A stretch of 64,000 nt of DNA from the NCBI RefSeq assembly GCF_045209745.1, contig NZ_CP109273.1, forward strand, positions 6,634,001 through 6,698,000, in the 5' to 3' direction. Position numbers and translations under genes: made by a program. This document shows positions 34,261-43,296 of the stretch, one piece after another; position 1 is the first letter of the stretch; the number at the start of each line of letters is the position of its first letter. The notes beneath the pieces are model-generated. The model was not told where the DNA came from. It did not search any database and saw nothing but the letters and a program-made list of their open reading frames with translations. The stretch comes from Micromonospora sp045209745 (GTDB taxonomy: Bacteria; Actinomycetota; Actinomycetes; Mycobacteriales; Micromonosporaceae).

Positions 34261-35802
34261 TCAGCCGCGCCGCCACTTCTGGTTGGCGCCGCCGTGGCAC
34301 TCCCAGAGCAACAGCCGCGCGCCGTCCGCGCTGTTCCAGTCCTGCACGTCGACGCACTTGTTGGCCTGCGGGTTGACCAGGTCTCCGGCCCCGCTGAGCA
34401 CGAACTGCTGGGCCGGATTGCCGCTGCAGTTCGCGAGCTGGATCACCGCGCCGTTCGCGGTCGACCCCCCGGCCACGTCCATGCACAACCCGAGCGCCCG
34501 GACGGTGCCGTCGCCGGCGAACGTCCACCGCTGGGCGTTGGTGCCGTTGCAGGTCCACAGCTGCAGGTACTGGCCGTCGGCGCCGTTGGAGCTGGGGACG
34601 TCTATGCACTTGCCGGCGTACCCGATGATCTGGCTCGCACCGCCGCCTCCGGTGGTGGTGAGGGCGAGCCCGTATGCGCCGAGGATCTCGTTCACCGGCT
34701 GGTAGACGGTCGTGCCGCCGGAGTTGCAGTCACCGCCGGCACCGGAGGTGACGCCCTGGGCCTGGTTGCCGGAAATGAACGAGCCGCCGGAGTCACCGGG
34801 CTGCGCGCACGCGCTGCTGGCGACCAGCCCGTAGACCAGAGAGCCGGAGTAGTTGACCGTGACATCCCGGGCGGTGATCGTGCCGCAGCGCCAGCCGGTG
34901 GTCCGGCCGGAGCGACAGACCGAGCTGCCGATCGCCGCCTCCGCGGAGCCGGCCACGCTGGTCGTGCCGCCGTTGTAGGTGTTCACCGTCGGCGTGGCCA
35001 CCCAGGAGGAGTTGACCTGTACCCAGGCGTAGTCGTTGCCCGGGAAGGACGAGCCCCGGAAGGTGCCCTGCGCGACGCCGCTACCGCTGGTGGTGCTGCC
35101 CACGCCGCCGCAGTGTCCGGCGGTGACGAAGCCACCGGCGACCGCGAACCCGACCGAGCACAGCACACTGTTGTTGATGACGTACTGGTCGCCGCCCCGG
35201 ACGTCGTACACCGGGCGGTACGGCTGTGCGCTCGACACGGTGCGCACCGTGTCGCCGGTGGCGCCGGTGGCGCGGACGAACTCGCGGGCCGTCGCGGTGT
35301 CCGCGGCCCGGACCACCACGCTGTTGCTCGCCGGATCCACGTACCAGGAGTGCACGGTCGCGCCGGCGCGGCCGGCCTCACGGTCGAGGGCGGCCTTGGT
35401 CCGGTCCAGGTCGGCCATGCTCCAGCGGACCACCTGCGGCTGGGCGCCGGCGCTGCGGACCCGGCCGGCGCGGGCGGCTGTGGTCACTCCGACCACCAGG
35501 GTGGTGCCGTCCGCCGCGATCCAGGACCCGCCGTAGCTGGTTGCCAACTCGGCGCGTAGTCGTCGTTCGATCGACGGTGCGCCGGCCTCGACGGTCGACC
35601 GTTGCCGGATCTGGTCGTCGGTCAGGCCGAGGTCGCGGCGCAGGGCGGCCCGCTGGCCCGCCGGGAGATCGGGTGACGGGTGGGCGGCGGCCGGTGGCAC
35701 CGGGCCGGGCGGCGGGGCGGCTGACGCGCCGTCGGCGGGCATCGAGGCCAGCGCGGTGACGAGCGTCGCGACTCCCAGGACAACACCCAGTTCGCGGATC
35801 AT
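34261..35802 (-). CDS. Secreted streptogrisin-type S1 protease with C-terminal CBM13
   Basis: Chymotrypsin-fold serine protease made as a preproprotein, about 513 residues: signal peptide (1-28), alpha-lytic-type propeptide (about 60-190), protease domain (about 200-375) with His in VTAGHCG, Asp in GNDYAWV and Ser in QPGDSGGS, then a ricin-type CBM13 (about 385-513). Secreted streptogrisins with a carbohydrate-binding tail occur in actinomycetes and may digest protein in plant or fungal walls. ATG 35802 follows GGAGGTGC. A 12-bp LacI-type palindrome lies 32 bases upstream, linking it to the carbohydrate regulon. Confidence 0.88.
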   Translation of the reverse strand: MIRELGVVLGVATLVTALASMPADGASAAPPPGPVPPAAAHPSPDLPAGQRAALRRDLGLTDDQIRQRSTVEAGAPSIERRLRAELATSYGGSWIAADGTTLVVGVTTAARAGRVRSAGAQPQVVRWSMADLDRTKAALDREAGRAGATVHSWYVDPASNSVVVRAADTATAREFVRATGATGDTVRTVSSAQPYRPVYDVRGGDQYVINNSVLCSVGFAVAGGFVTAGHCGGVGSTTSGSGVAQGTFRGSSFPGNDYAWVQVNSSWVATPTVNTYNGGTTSVAGSAEAAIGSSVCRSGRTTGWRCGTITARDVTVNYSGSLVYGLVASSACAQPGDSGGSFISGNQAQGVTSGAGGDCNSGGTTVYQPVNEILGAYGLALTTTGGGGASQIIGYAGKCIDVPSSNGADGQYLQLWTCNGTNAQRWTFAGDGTVRALGLCMDVAGGSTANGAVIQLANCSGNPAQQFVLSGAGDLVNPQANKCVDVQDWNSADGARLLLWECHGGANQKWRRG

Positions 35803-35833
35803 GGAGCACCTCCAGGTGGATTGAACAGGCCGC

Positions 35834-35845
35834 GAGAGCGCTCTC
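35834..35845. promoter_or_regulatory. LacI-type palindrome upstream of S1 protease gene
   Basis: GAGAGCGCTCTC, perfect with a CG centre, similar in form to maltose/glucose-type LacI-family boxes but distinct from the CebR box. The remaining 35846-36014 has no feature. Confidence 0.45.
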
Positions 35846-36014
35846 ACGCAACAATCCTTACCGTTTAAGCGACGGGTGTCAATGTCTGTGAGTGGCGCCA
35901 GAGAGTGCCGATGGGACACCAGGTGTACGAGCTACCGGCATCGATTGACCCACGCGACTTCCGGAGCGCCTGACCACGCACCCCCGAGGACCGGTGGTCC
36001 CGTCGAGACGATCG

Positions 36015-37532
36015 TCAGACCGCCGAGCGCGACCACTGCTGGTTGGCGCCGGTGTTGCACGGGTACTGCTTGAGGATCACACCCTCCGCGGTCGACGCGG
36101 CCGGTACGTCGACGCATTTGCCGCTGTGGCGTGCCCGGAGCTGGAAGTAGCTGCCGTTGGCGACCATCTGGAACTGCTGGTTGCCGCCGGTGCCACAGGT
36201 GTACTGGATGAGTTCGGCGCCGTCGGCGGTCGACGCGCTCGCCACGTCGAGGCATTTCCCGCTGTGCCGGCTGATGATGCGCCAGTAGCCGCTGCCGCCG
36301 TCCTGGAACTGCCACTGCTGCCACGCGTTGCCGCCGTACGTGTACTGGCCGACACGCGCACCGTTGTCGGTGTTCGGTGACTGGACGTCCATGGCCTTGC
36401 CGCTGTGCCGCACGGTGATCCGGTAGTACGTCCCCGTCGACGGCGGAGGTGTCGTGGGGCCGCCGCCGATGGTGTCGCCCCACGCGTACCGGATCTGGTC
36501 GGCGCCGGAGGTGTTGCGGACGGTCAGGTTGAGGTTGGTGCCGCTGCCGCTGAGGGCGAACATCGAGTACCAGTCGTATCCGATGGTGCCCGGCTTGCCG
36601 CCGAGGGCGGGCCAGTAGGTGCCGCCCATCTGGTTGTCGCGCATGACCTGCGCCATCGCGCGGATGTAGCGCACGAAGTTGTCGGTGCTGCCCGCGTCGG
36701 CGTAGTTGCGGCCGTCGTTCATGGGAGCGCCGAACTCGGTCGCGACCGCGCGGGAGGCGCAATTGCCCAGGCGGGTCTGGATGTGACTGCGGAAGGCGTC
36801 GTAGGTCATCGCACCGTAGAAGAACGCGTAGTAGTGGAAGGACAGCAGGGTCGAGTTGAAGCGGGTGTCGTTGCAGATGTCGCGCAGGTCCTGGCTGAAG
36901 CCGGTGCCACCGATGAGCACCCGGCCGGGCACCGCCGAGTAGTGGTAGCTCAGCCAGTTCGCCGCGACGTCGCGCCACTCCGCCGAGCTGTAGCCGTGCG
37001 GCTCGTTCATCGGCTCGAAGTAGACGTTGGTGTTCGAGCCGTACGTGTTGGTCACCGTGGACCACATCGCGTTCCATGCGGCGAGGTTCGTGATCCTGCC
37101 GCCGGAGGCCGCGCCGTCCTCCCAGTACGCCAGGATGACCTTGAATCCGCGGGCGGTGGCGGCGTCGATGGCGCCGCGGTACGCCTCCCACCAGGCCGTC
37201 CCCACCGTGTGGGTGTTGATGGGCAGCCGGACGGTGTTGACACCCATGGTGGAGGCCATGTCGTCGTAGAGGGCGTTCGCCTTGGCCCGCACTGTCGCAT
37301 TGCTGTCGGAGACGCTCAGGCCCTGCACGACGAGCGGACCGGTGCTGAAGTTGTCACCCAGCACCGCCCAGTTCACGCCACGGAAGTGGCTGGTGGCGGC
37401 GGTGGCCGGCGACGCCACGATGACGACGACGCCGACCAGCGCGGTCAGCGCGGTCACCAGGATGATCGGCAGCCGGCGCAACGACCAGGTGCTCCGCGAT
37501 ACGTGACCCAGAAACGGGCTGGTCCGTGTCAT
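36015..37532 (-). CDS. Secreted GH5 glycoside hydrolase with CBM13
   Basis: Retaining beta-glycanase, about 505 residues: signal peptide (1-46), GH5 barrel (about 50-365) with the acid/base Glu in EPMNEPHG and the nucleophile Glu in ATEFGAP, a short Pro/Thr linker and a three-repeat ricin CBM13 (about 375-505; repeated RHSGKCLDV units). The subfamily and substrate (mannan, glucan or other) cannot be told from motifs. ATG 37532 has a weak ribosome site (TTGGA), 35 bases after the stop of the GH43 gene, so the two probably form an operon read from the operator at 39147. The long upstream in-frame extension overlaps the GH43 gene and is not used. Confidence 0.85.
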   Translation of the reverse strand: MTRTSPFLGHVSRSTWSLRRLPIILVTALTALVGVVVIVASPATAATSHFRGVNWAVLGDNFSTGPLVVQGLSVSDSNATVRAKANALYDDMASTMGVNTVRLPINTHTVGTAWWEAYRGAIDAATARGFKVILAYWEDGAASGGRITNLAAWNAMWSTVTNTYGSNTNVYFEPMNEPHGYSSAEWRDVAANWLSYHYSAVPGRVLIGGTGFSQDLRDICNDTRFNSTLLSFHYYAFFYGAMTYDAFRSHIQTRLGNCASRAVATEFGAPMNDGRNYADAGSTDNFVRYIRAMAQVMRDNQMGGTYWPALGGKPGTIGYDWYSMFALSGSGTNLNLTVRNTSGADQIRYAWGDTIGGGPTTPPPSTGTYYRITVRHSGKAMDVQSPNTDNGARVGQYTYGGNAWQQWQFQDGGSGYWRIISRHSGKCLDVASASTADGAELIQYTCGTGGNQQFQMVANGSYFQLRARHSGKCVDVPAASTAEGVILKQYPCNTGANQQWSRSAV

Positions 37533-37567
37533 GACATGTCCAATCGAGGTGGGGCCACAGTCGGAGT

Positions 37568-39007
37568 TCAGCTGGTCACCCGGAAGGTGGCGTCGGCACG
37601 GCTCTGCGCGTCGGTGACCGGGTCCAGCCGGAGCAGGTAGTTGTAGTGCCGGATGTAGCGGTCCGGGTGGCTGTAGGACTGGAACGACGTCCACGAGGAG
37701 CTGGCGAGGCCGGCGACCTGCCGGAAGGTGGCGTCGGCGGCGAAGGTGGCGGTGCCGTCGTTGGCTTCCAGCCGGAAGTCGAACCCGTATTGACGCAGGT
37801 AGTAGCCCGGGTAGTTCACCGACTGGATGGAGACCGTGCCGGAGCCGACCAGACCGGGCACCAGCCGCCACTGGCCGTCCTGGACGGGGCTGACGTTCGC
37901 GTCGATGCGGGCGTCGTAATCGGCGTGCCGCACGAACCGATCCTGAAGGTTGTACGACTGGATCCGGTTGACGGCGGTGGCGGGCCAGCGGGCGAGCACC
38001 CGGTTCTGCTCGGCGGCGGTCAGGTTGAGGATCGAACCGTGCCGTTTCCTGGTGCCACCCATGGCGTACGAGCCGGACGCCGGCAGTCGGAAGCTGCCCG
38101 GGCTCGACGGATCGGTCGTCAGGACGGGCAGGTAGCCGCGCCCGCTGGAGTACTGGTCAAGGTAGAGCACCCACTCGTTGCGGGCGTTGAACCGCATCCA
38201 CATCGGGCCTTCGACCTGGGAGCCGGTCAGCCCGATTCCGGACAGGTTCCCGATGTTGGTCCAGGTGCCGAGGATGGAGTTGCTGCCTTCCAGGGTGATC
38301 TGACCGTCGCGGGAAGCCCGGACGTAGCGGTAGGCGCCGACACCAGCGGGCACCTCGACGATCTGGGTGTCGATGATCTCCTGGCTGCCGGGCCGGTTGA
38401 CGTAGACCTGCGGCGTGGTGATGCTGCGGAAGTTCGCCGTGCGCGCGTGGTAGATGCGGTGCTTGGTCGCCCCGTTGAGCGGGACGTTGGTCGCCCAGTA
38501 GAGGACGTAGTCGCCGGTCGCCGGGTTCCAGATCGCCTCCGGTGCCCAGGCGTTGCGTCCGTCCGGGATCGCGCCGGCGACGTTCAGCAGCCATGGCGCC
38601 GACCAGTTGACCAGGTCGGTGGACTCCCACACGACGAGGTTGCGGCTGCCGTTGTTGATCGCGGCCGACCAGTCCTGGCCGCAGCCGATGCACAGGTCCG
38701 TGGCGATGATCCAGTACCGGTCGCCGCCGGGCGAGCGGACCAGAGCGGGGTCGCGGACACCGCGGGTGCCGACGGTGGAACGCAGCACGAGCCCGCCGTT
38801 GTTCAGGTCCGTCCACCGTAGGCCGTCGGCGCTGTGCGCGAGGTAGATCTGCTGGTCGGCCGACGACTCGCCGGTGAAATGCGTCATCAGGTAGCCGACG
38901 GTCGGGTCCAGCGCGGCAGCCTCCTTCGGCGTCGCCACCGACCAGGTGGTGAACACCAGGCACGCGGCGACCGCCACCGCGCAGAGCCGGGCGAGGATTC
39001 TCGACAT
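37568..39007 (-). CDS. Secreted GH43 arabinan-active hydrolase with CBM42 (AbfB) domain
   Basis: Five-bladed beta-propeller hydrolase, 479 residues: signal peptide (1-32), GH43-like catalytic part (about 35-345, with RDPALV near the N terminus, WAPEAIW and VEGPMW segments carrying the acidic residues) and a C-terminal AbfB/CBM42 beta-trefoil (about 350-479) that binds arabinofuranose side chains. The substrate is probably arabinan, arabinoxylan or arabinogalactan. ATG 39007 follows GAAGGAGGG, the strongest site in this block. A perfect 12-bp LacI-type palindrome 140 bases upstream may control this gene and the GH5 gene behind it. Confidence 0.82.
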   Translation of the reverse strand: MSRILARLCAVAVAACLVFTTWSVATPKEAAALDPTVGYLMTHFTGESSADQQIYLAHSADGLRWTDLNNGGLVLRSTVGTRGVRDPALVRSPGGDRYWIIATDLCIGCGQDWSAAINNGSRNLVVWESTDLVNWSAPWLLNVAGAIPDGRNAWAPEAIWNPATGDYVLYWATNVPLNGATKHRIYHARTANFRSITTPQVYVNRPGSQEIIDTQIVEVPAGVGAYRYVRASRDGQITLEGSNSILGTWTNIGNLSGIGLTGSQVEGPMWMRFNARNEWVLYLDQYSSGRGYLPVLTTDPSSPGSFRLPASGSYAMGGTRKRHGSILNLTAAEQNRVLARWPATAVNRIQSYNLQDRFVRHADYDARIDANVSPVQDGQWRLVPGLVGSGTVSIQSVNYPGYYLRQYGFDFRLEANDGTATFAADATFRQVAGLASSSWTSFQSYSHPDRYIRHYNYLLRLDPVTDAQSRADATFRVTS

Positions 39008-39146
39008 GGGTCCCTCCTTCGCCTAGCGGCATACGCGGTGGCAAGCGATGTACCAGGTGTCGTTTGCGGGGTACCCGGATGGCCGAGTGGTGGCCGGTGC
39101 TGACGCGAGCTTTGTGGGCAGTGACCAGCTCAGTGTGATCACGGAC

Positions 39147-39158
39147 GTTAGCGCTAAC
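39147..39158. promoter_or_regulatory. LacI-type operator before GH43-GH5 genes
   Basis: GTTAGCGCTAAC, a perfect 12-bp palindrome with central CG, 140 bases upstream of the GH43 start on the minus strand. Confidence 0.55.
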
Positions 39159-39440
39159 AACACCAGTGCGTGCATATGCTTGGGCTGCACAATCTTGGGC
39201 GGCGGGTGACGCCCGCATGGGCAGGTCTGGAACGTCAGACGCCATGTGTTCTGTTCGTTGAGTTTGCGTTGCGGACAAGTGTTAGCGATTCGCATCCAGC
39301 ATGTCAAGGCATCGAAGATGTTCGTTTGGCTTGGCCGGCAGCGCGGGTTGGCGAGCCCGCCTGCCGACCCGCGCCGCCACGAGGGTCCGTTCCCAGGCGC
39401 CGCAGACCGCCCGGCGGCCGGCAACGTGCCGGACACAGCA

Positions 39441-39469
39441 TTGACATCCTTCACTGCACGACCTAACGT
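39441..39469 (+). promoter_or_regulatory. Sigma-70-like promoter, possible, for CE1-type esterase
   Basis: TTGACA (39441-39446), 17-base spacer, TAACGT (39464-39469). It would give a leader of about 290 bases before the esterase start. Confidence 0.35.
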
Positions 39470-39767
39470 CGGGGCGAATCGATTCGACGTCGAGCCGGGT
39501 GCTCCAGCACCGTCCGGCGGTCGGTTGCGTGCGGTGTGGACCGCCGACGATTCGACGACCGACCGGTCCCGCATGGGCGGCGAGACCGGTGGCGGGAACC
39601 TGTGGCGATGAGCCGGCCAGCGCCGTGGGCACATCGCGCCTTCTGGGTTTCGTCCCCGGCCAGGGTGGCCGGCGGGGGTGACCCGGAGTGGCGCATCGCG
39701 GCGGTGCGGGAATCGCCGTGGACCCCTCTACCTGAATCAGATCGTGCCGAGTGGCGGGAGCCCCATC

Positions 39768-41129
39768 ATGACAAGACGTAGACCCATCCTTGGTTTTCTT
39801 GCAACGACGGCGGTTGCCGTCGTGACCGTGGCCGCGGCGGCACTGACCGGCGGCTTGAGCACCACTGCGTCGGCCGCGACCGTCGGAGCAGCCGCAACGA
39901 CCGCCGGGTGCGGCAAAGCGCCCACGTTGACCAGCGGCCAACGGTCCATCCAGAGCGGCGGCCAGAACCGTAGTTACATCCTGAGGATTCCTGACAACTA
40001 CGACAGGAGCCACCCGTACCGATTGATCTTCGGATTTCACTGGAACGGCGGCACCGCCAACGACGTCGACGGCGGCGGGGCGGACGGGGCGGCCTGGTCC
40101 TACTACGGGCTGCGGCAGCAGGCGAACAACAGCACCATTTTCGTCGCCCCCCAGGGCAACGGCAACGGCTGGGCCAACCCCGGCGGCCAGGACGTCACCT
40201 TCGTCGACGACATGATCAGACTGATCGAGGCAGATCTGTGTGTCGACACGACGCAGCTCTTCGCGCTCGGCTTCAGCTACGGCGGAGGCATGAGCTATTC
40301 GCTGGCCTGTTCCCGGGCAGGTGTCTTCCGCGCTGTCGCGGTCTACTCCGGTGGGCAGCTCAGCGGGTGCAGCGGCGGCACTCAGCCGATCGCGTACATG
40401 GGAATCCATGGCATCGGGGACCCGGTGCTCAACGTCTCCGCCGGACGGTCCCTACGTGACACGTTCGTGCGGAACAACGGGTGCACCTCACAGAACCCGC
40501 CCGAGCCGAGGTCGGGCAGCCTGACCCACATCACCACCACCTACTCCGGCTGCCGGTCCGGCTATCCGGTGGTGTGGGCCGCCTTCGACGGCGGGCACAC
40601 CCCCGGCCCGGTGGACGGCGGCGGGGACAGCGGGGCCAGGACCTGGACCAAGGGCGAGGTGTGGAGGTTCTTCACCCAGTTCGGCAGCACCGACCCAACG
40701 TCGCCGCCGACCACCCCGCCGCCGACCACCCCCCCGCCGAGCGGCACGTCGGCCCTGCGTAACACGTCCTCCGGACGGTGCCTGGACGTCAACAGCGCCG
40801 CACAGACCAACGGCACGGCCGCGATCATCTGGGACTGCCACGGCCAGAGCAACCAGAGCTGGACCTCGACCGCCGCCCAGGAGCTGCGCGTCTTCGGCGG
40901 CAAGTGCCTTGACGTCAGCGGCGCCGGCACCGCGAACGGCAGCTCGGTGATCATCTGGGACTGCAACGGCCAGTCCAACCAGCGGTGGCGGTTCAATGCC
41001 GACGGCTCGATCACCGCAGTTGGTTCCGGCCGGTGCCTGGACGTGGTCGGCAACGGCACGGCCAACGGCACGCGCATCCAGATCTGGGACTGCACCGGCG
41101 CGGCCAACCAACGATGGAGCCGGAGTTGA
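39768..41129 (+). CDS. Secreted CE1/LpqC-type esterase (feruloyl or acetylxylan) with CBM13
   Basis: Alpha/beta hydrolase of the PHB-depolymerase/feruloyl esterase family, about 453 residues: signal peptide (1-36), catalytic domain (about 45-310) with nucleophile Ser in GFSYGGGMSY, acid Asp in the GIGDPVL segment and His in DGGHTPG, a Pro/Thr linker (about 315-330) and CBM13 (about 333-453, three QxW repeats). The neighbouring hemicellulases point to ferulate or acetate removal from xylan; PHB depolymerisation is less likely. ATG 39768 follows GGGAG. Convergent with the polyketide operon. Confidence 0.85.
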   Translation: MTRRRPILGFLATTAVAVVTVAAAALTGGLSTTASAATVGAAATTAGCGKAPTLTSGQRSIQSGGQNRSYILRIPDNYDRSHPYRLIFGFHWNGGTANDVDGGGADGAAWSYYGLRQQANNSTIFVAPQGNGNGWANPGGQDVTFVDDMIRLIEADLCVDTTQLFALGFSYGGGMSYSLACSRAGVFRAVAVYSGGQLSGCSGGTQPIAYMGIHGIGDPVLNVSAGRSLRDTFVRNNGCTSQNPPEPRSGSLTHITTTYSGCRSGYPVVWAAFDGGHTPGPVDGGGDSGARTWTKGEVWRFFTQFGSTDPTSPPTTPPPTTPPPSGTSALRNTSSGRCLDVNSAAQTNGTAAIIWDCHGQSNQSWTSTAAQELRVFGGKCLDVSGAGTANGSSVIIWDCNGQSNQRWRFNADGSITAVGSGRCLDVVGNGTANGTRIQIWDCTGAANQRWSRS

Positions 41130-41208
41130 GCCCTGCGAACGTCTCGGGAGGGCAACGGTAGGACCGGCTGTGCACGGCCTCCGCCAGGATCGCCGTGCTC
41201 GCCAGTCC

Positions 41209-41246
41209 GGTTCGGCGGCGGAGCCACGCGGCTCGGCCGCCGAACC
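41209..41246. terminator. Bidirectional hairpin between esterase and cyclase genes
   Basis: 11-bp outer stem (41209-41219 with 41236-41246) and 5-bp inner stem around an ACGC loop, separated by a G-G mismatch. Confidence 0.55.
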
Positions 41247-41311
41247 ACCCGGCACCGACCCCACTGATGGTCATTCACGCACTTCTGATCCGCAGCGCTT
41301 GGTCGTGGTCG

Positions 41312-41989
41312 TCAGTCGTCGGCTTGCCAGCGGTAGTACTCGTTGGCCACCGCGTCCTGAGGGCCACGCCAGGTCTCCGGGTTGTACGGGCTGATGAACG
41401 GGCTGAGCTCCGCCATGATCTTGGCGAAGACCGGCTGGTCGTGGTCCTGCCCGGTGGCGTCGGCGACCGCCGCGTCGGTGCGCTCCAACAGGTGCACGTA
41501 GACGTCGTCGATGGAATACAGCCAGCGCCCGGTGACGCCCAACTGGACTGGCAGCGACCCGGCGTCGGACTCGCCGAAGATCCGCGCGACGTCGGGCTCC
41601 GCGCCGGGCTTGATCCGGCTGATGATGACGGTGAGATTCCTGCCGGCCGACTCCGGCGGCGCTGAATCCGCGGCCGAAACCCAGCTGTAGAACTCCTTCG
41701 CGACCGAGTCGGACGGGTTCTGCCAGTTCCTCGGGTACGGCGTCACGTACGGGGCGATGGCTTCGGCGATCTTCTGGAACGCGGGCAGTCCCCGGGTCTG
41801 GCCCGACACCCGCGGGTCCGCCCTGCGCTCGATCACGTGGATGTAGAGGTCGTCCAGTGACAGCAGCCGTCGTCCAATCACGCCGAGGTCCTGCGGTCGG
41901 GTCGTTTTGTCGTAGTAGCCGAAGACATCACCGACGATGCCCTCGCTGCCCGGAACCATGTGACAGACGATCACGTTTCGGAAGACCAT
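41312..41989 (-). CDS. Tandem TcmI-type polyketide cyclase
   Basis: 225 residues composed of two copies of the TcmI-type aromatic polyketide cyclase fold (dimeric alpha/beta barrel): about 1-108 and 115-225. Each copy shows the pattern GxxGRxLxSxDDxYxHxxER and a P-F/Y-xxPY element. TcmI-type cyclases fold and close the later rings of tetracenomycin-like and pentangular polyketides. The ATG overlaps the P450 stop by one base (TAATG), so it is the last gene of a five-gene coupled operon. A tandem copy in one chain could mimic the usual dimer. No ketosynthase is in the window to supply its substrate. Confidence 0.82.
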   Translation of the reverse strand: MVFRNVIVCHMVPGSEGIVGDVFGYYDKTTRPQDLGVIGRRLLSLDDLYIHVIERRADPRVSGQTRGLPAFQKIAEAIAPYVTPYPRNWQNPSDSVAKEFYSWVSAADSAPPESAGRNLTVIISRIKPGAEPDVARIFGESDAGSLPVQLGVTGRWLYSIDDVYVHLLERTDAAVADATGQDHDQPVFAKIMAELSPFISPYNPETWRGPQDAVANEYYRWQADD

Positions 41990-43296
41990 TACTGCTCCTC
42001 GGGTGTGTGGACGGGTGAGCGCGTGGACGGTGTTCGCTGGGTGCCGATCGGGGACGGCCGTCCGGCACCCCAGGTGGCGAACTTGACCGGGAGTTCCAGC
42101 AGGCCCCGGAACGGCGACGCCGCCGGCAGCCGGCGCAGCTCGGAGACCGGCACCCCGAGCCGCAGCTCCGGTAGCCGGCGCAGGAGCGCCCCGATGCCGA
42201 TCTGGGCCTCCATCCGGGCCAGCGAGACTCCCAGGCAGTAGTGGACGCCGTAGCCGAAGCCGATGTGCGGGCCCCGCTCACGGCAGAGGTCGAGCCGGTC
42301 GGGGTCGGCGAAGTGCTCCGGGTCGTGGTTCGCGGCGTTGATCACCACGCCGACGATCGACCCGCGTGGAATGCGTACGCCCTGGTACTCGACGTCCTCG
42401 GTGGCAATCCGGGGACTGGCCACCGGCAACGGGCCGTCGAAGCGGAGCAGTTCCTCGATCGCCGAGGGCAGCAGCTCCGGCTTGGCGCGCAGCAGGTCGA
42501 GCTGGTCGGGATGGGTCAGCAACGCCACGGTCGCGTTGCCGAGGAAGTCCGCGGTGGTCTGGTGCCCGGCGAACAGCAGCAGGAAGGTCGTGGTGACCAG
42601 TTCCCGTTCGGACAGCTGCCCGTCGTGGTCGCAGGCGTCGATCAGGGCGCTGACCATGTCGTCGCCGGGGTGCGCGCGTTTGGCCTGGACCAGGTCGGCG
42701 AGATAGTGGTGCAGCCGCAGCTGGGCCTCCTGCACGGCCGCCCGGTCCTCCTCCGGGCTACGGCCGGACGACCCGGACGTCCTGATCACCTGGGTCCAGT
42801 CGAGGACCCGCTCGTGGTCGGTCTCCGGTATGCCGACCAGTTGGCTGATCACCATCATCGGTAGCGGGATCGCGAAGTCGTGCATCAGCTCGGACTGCCC
42901 CTGCGGGATGATCTTGTCGAGCAGGTTGTCGACGATCTCCGCCACCCGGGGCCGCAGCGCCTCGATCCGACGCGGCGCGAACGCCTGCGACACGATCCGT
43001 CGCAACCTGGTGTGCTCCGGCGGATCCGCGTTGAGCATGTTCCTGTTCAACGCCTCCGAGTTCGGCCCGAAGATCCGCAGGTACTGCTGACCGGGGCCGT
43101 AGAGGTCCTTGGACAGCCTGGGGTCGGTCAGCGCCGCCCTGGCGTCGTCGAACCGTGTGATCAGGTAGGAGTCGAACCGCGGCGAGCTGACCGGGCACAC
43201 CGGCTTCTCCGCCCGCAGCCGCGCGAAGGTGGGATAGGGGTCGGCAGCGAACTCGTGGGTGTAGAGCTCGGCCGCGGGTACGGCATCCTCGGTCAT
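41989..43296 (-). CDS. Cytochrome P450 (bacterial CYP105/107-like)
   Basis: About 435 residues, soluble. I-helix oxygen-binding motif LLLFAGHQTTADF (AGHQTT), K-helix EELLRF region, and heme-thiolate loop FGYGVHYCLGVSLAR with the Cys ligand. Needs a ferredoxin and reductase, none nearby. ATG 43296 overlaps the small monooxygenase gene by 4 nt; the longer upstream frame crosses that gene and is rejected. In aromatic polyketide loci such P450s hydroxylate or couple the ring system. The exact CYP family cannot be given without alignment. Confidence 0.88.
   Translation of the reverse strand: MTEDAVPAAELYTHEFAADPYPTFARLRAEKPVCPVSSPRFDSYLITRFDDARAALTDPRLSKDLYGPGQQYLRIFGPNSEALNRNMLNADPPEHTRLRRIVSQAFAPRRIEALRPRVAEIVDNLLDKIIPQGQSELMHDFAIPLPMMVISQLVGIPETDHERVLDWTQVIRTSGSSGRSPEEDRAAVQEAQLRLHHYLADLVQAKRAHPGDDMVSALIDACDHDGQLSERELVTTTFLLLFAGHQTTADFLGNATVALLTHPDQLDLLRAKPELLPSAIEELLRFDGPLPVASPRIATEDVEYQGVRIPRGSIVGVVINAANHDPEHFADPDRLDLCRERGPHIGFGYGVHYCLGVSLARMEAQIGIGALLRRLPELRLGVPVSELRRLPAASPFRGLLELPVKFATWGAGRPSPIGTQRTPSTRSPVHTPEEQ

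Larger units (their letters stand above)
39008..39767. other. 760-base regulatory region between divergent hydrolase genes
   Basis: No gene recognised on either strand; the part around 39110-39330 is less GC-rich than its surroundings. It holds a palindromic operator (39147-39158), a possible extra half-site GTTAGCGATTCGC near 39270 and a promoter-like pair at 39441-39469. Confidence 0.5.

Noticed and set aside
40562..41278. Minus-strand frames over the esterase CBM13
   Set aside because: Mirror frames of the repeated QxW units; no independent support.
42370..42600. Plus-strand frames over the P450 gene
   Set aside because: Antisense shadow of a gene with a complete heme-binding motif.
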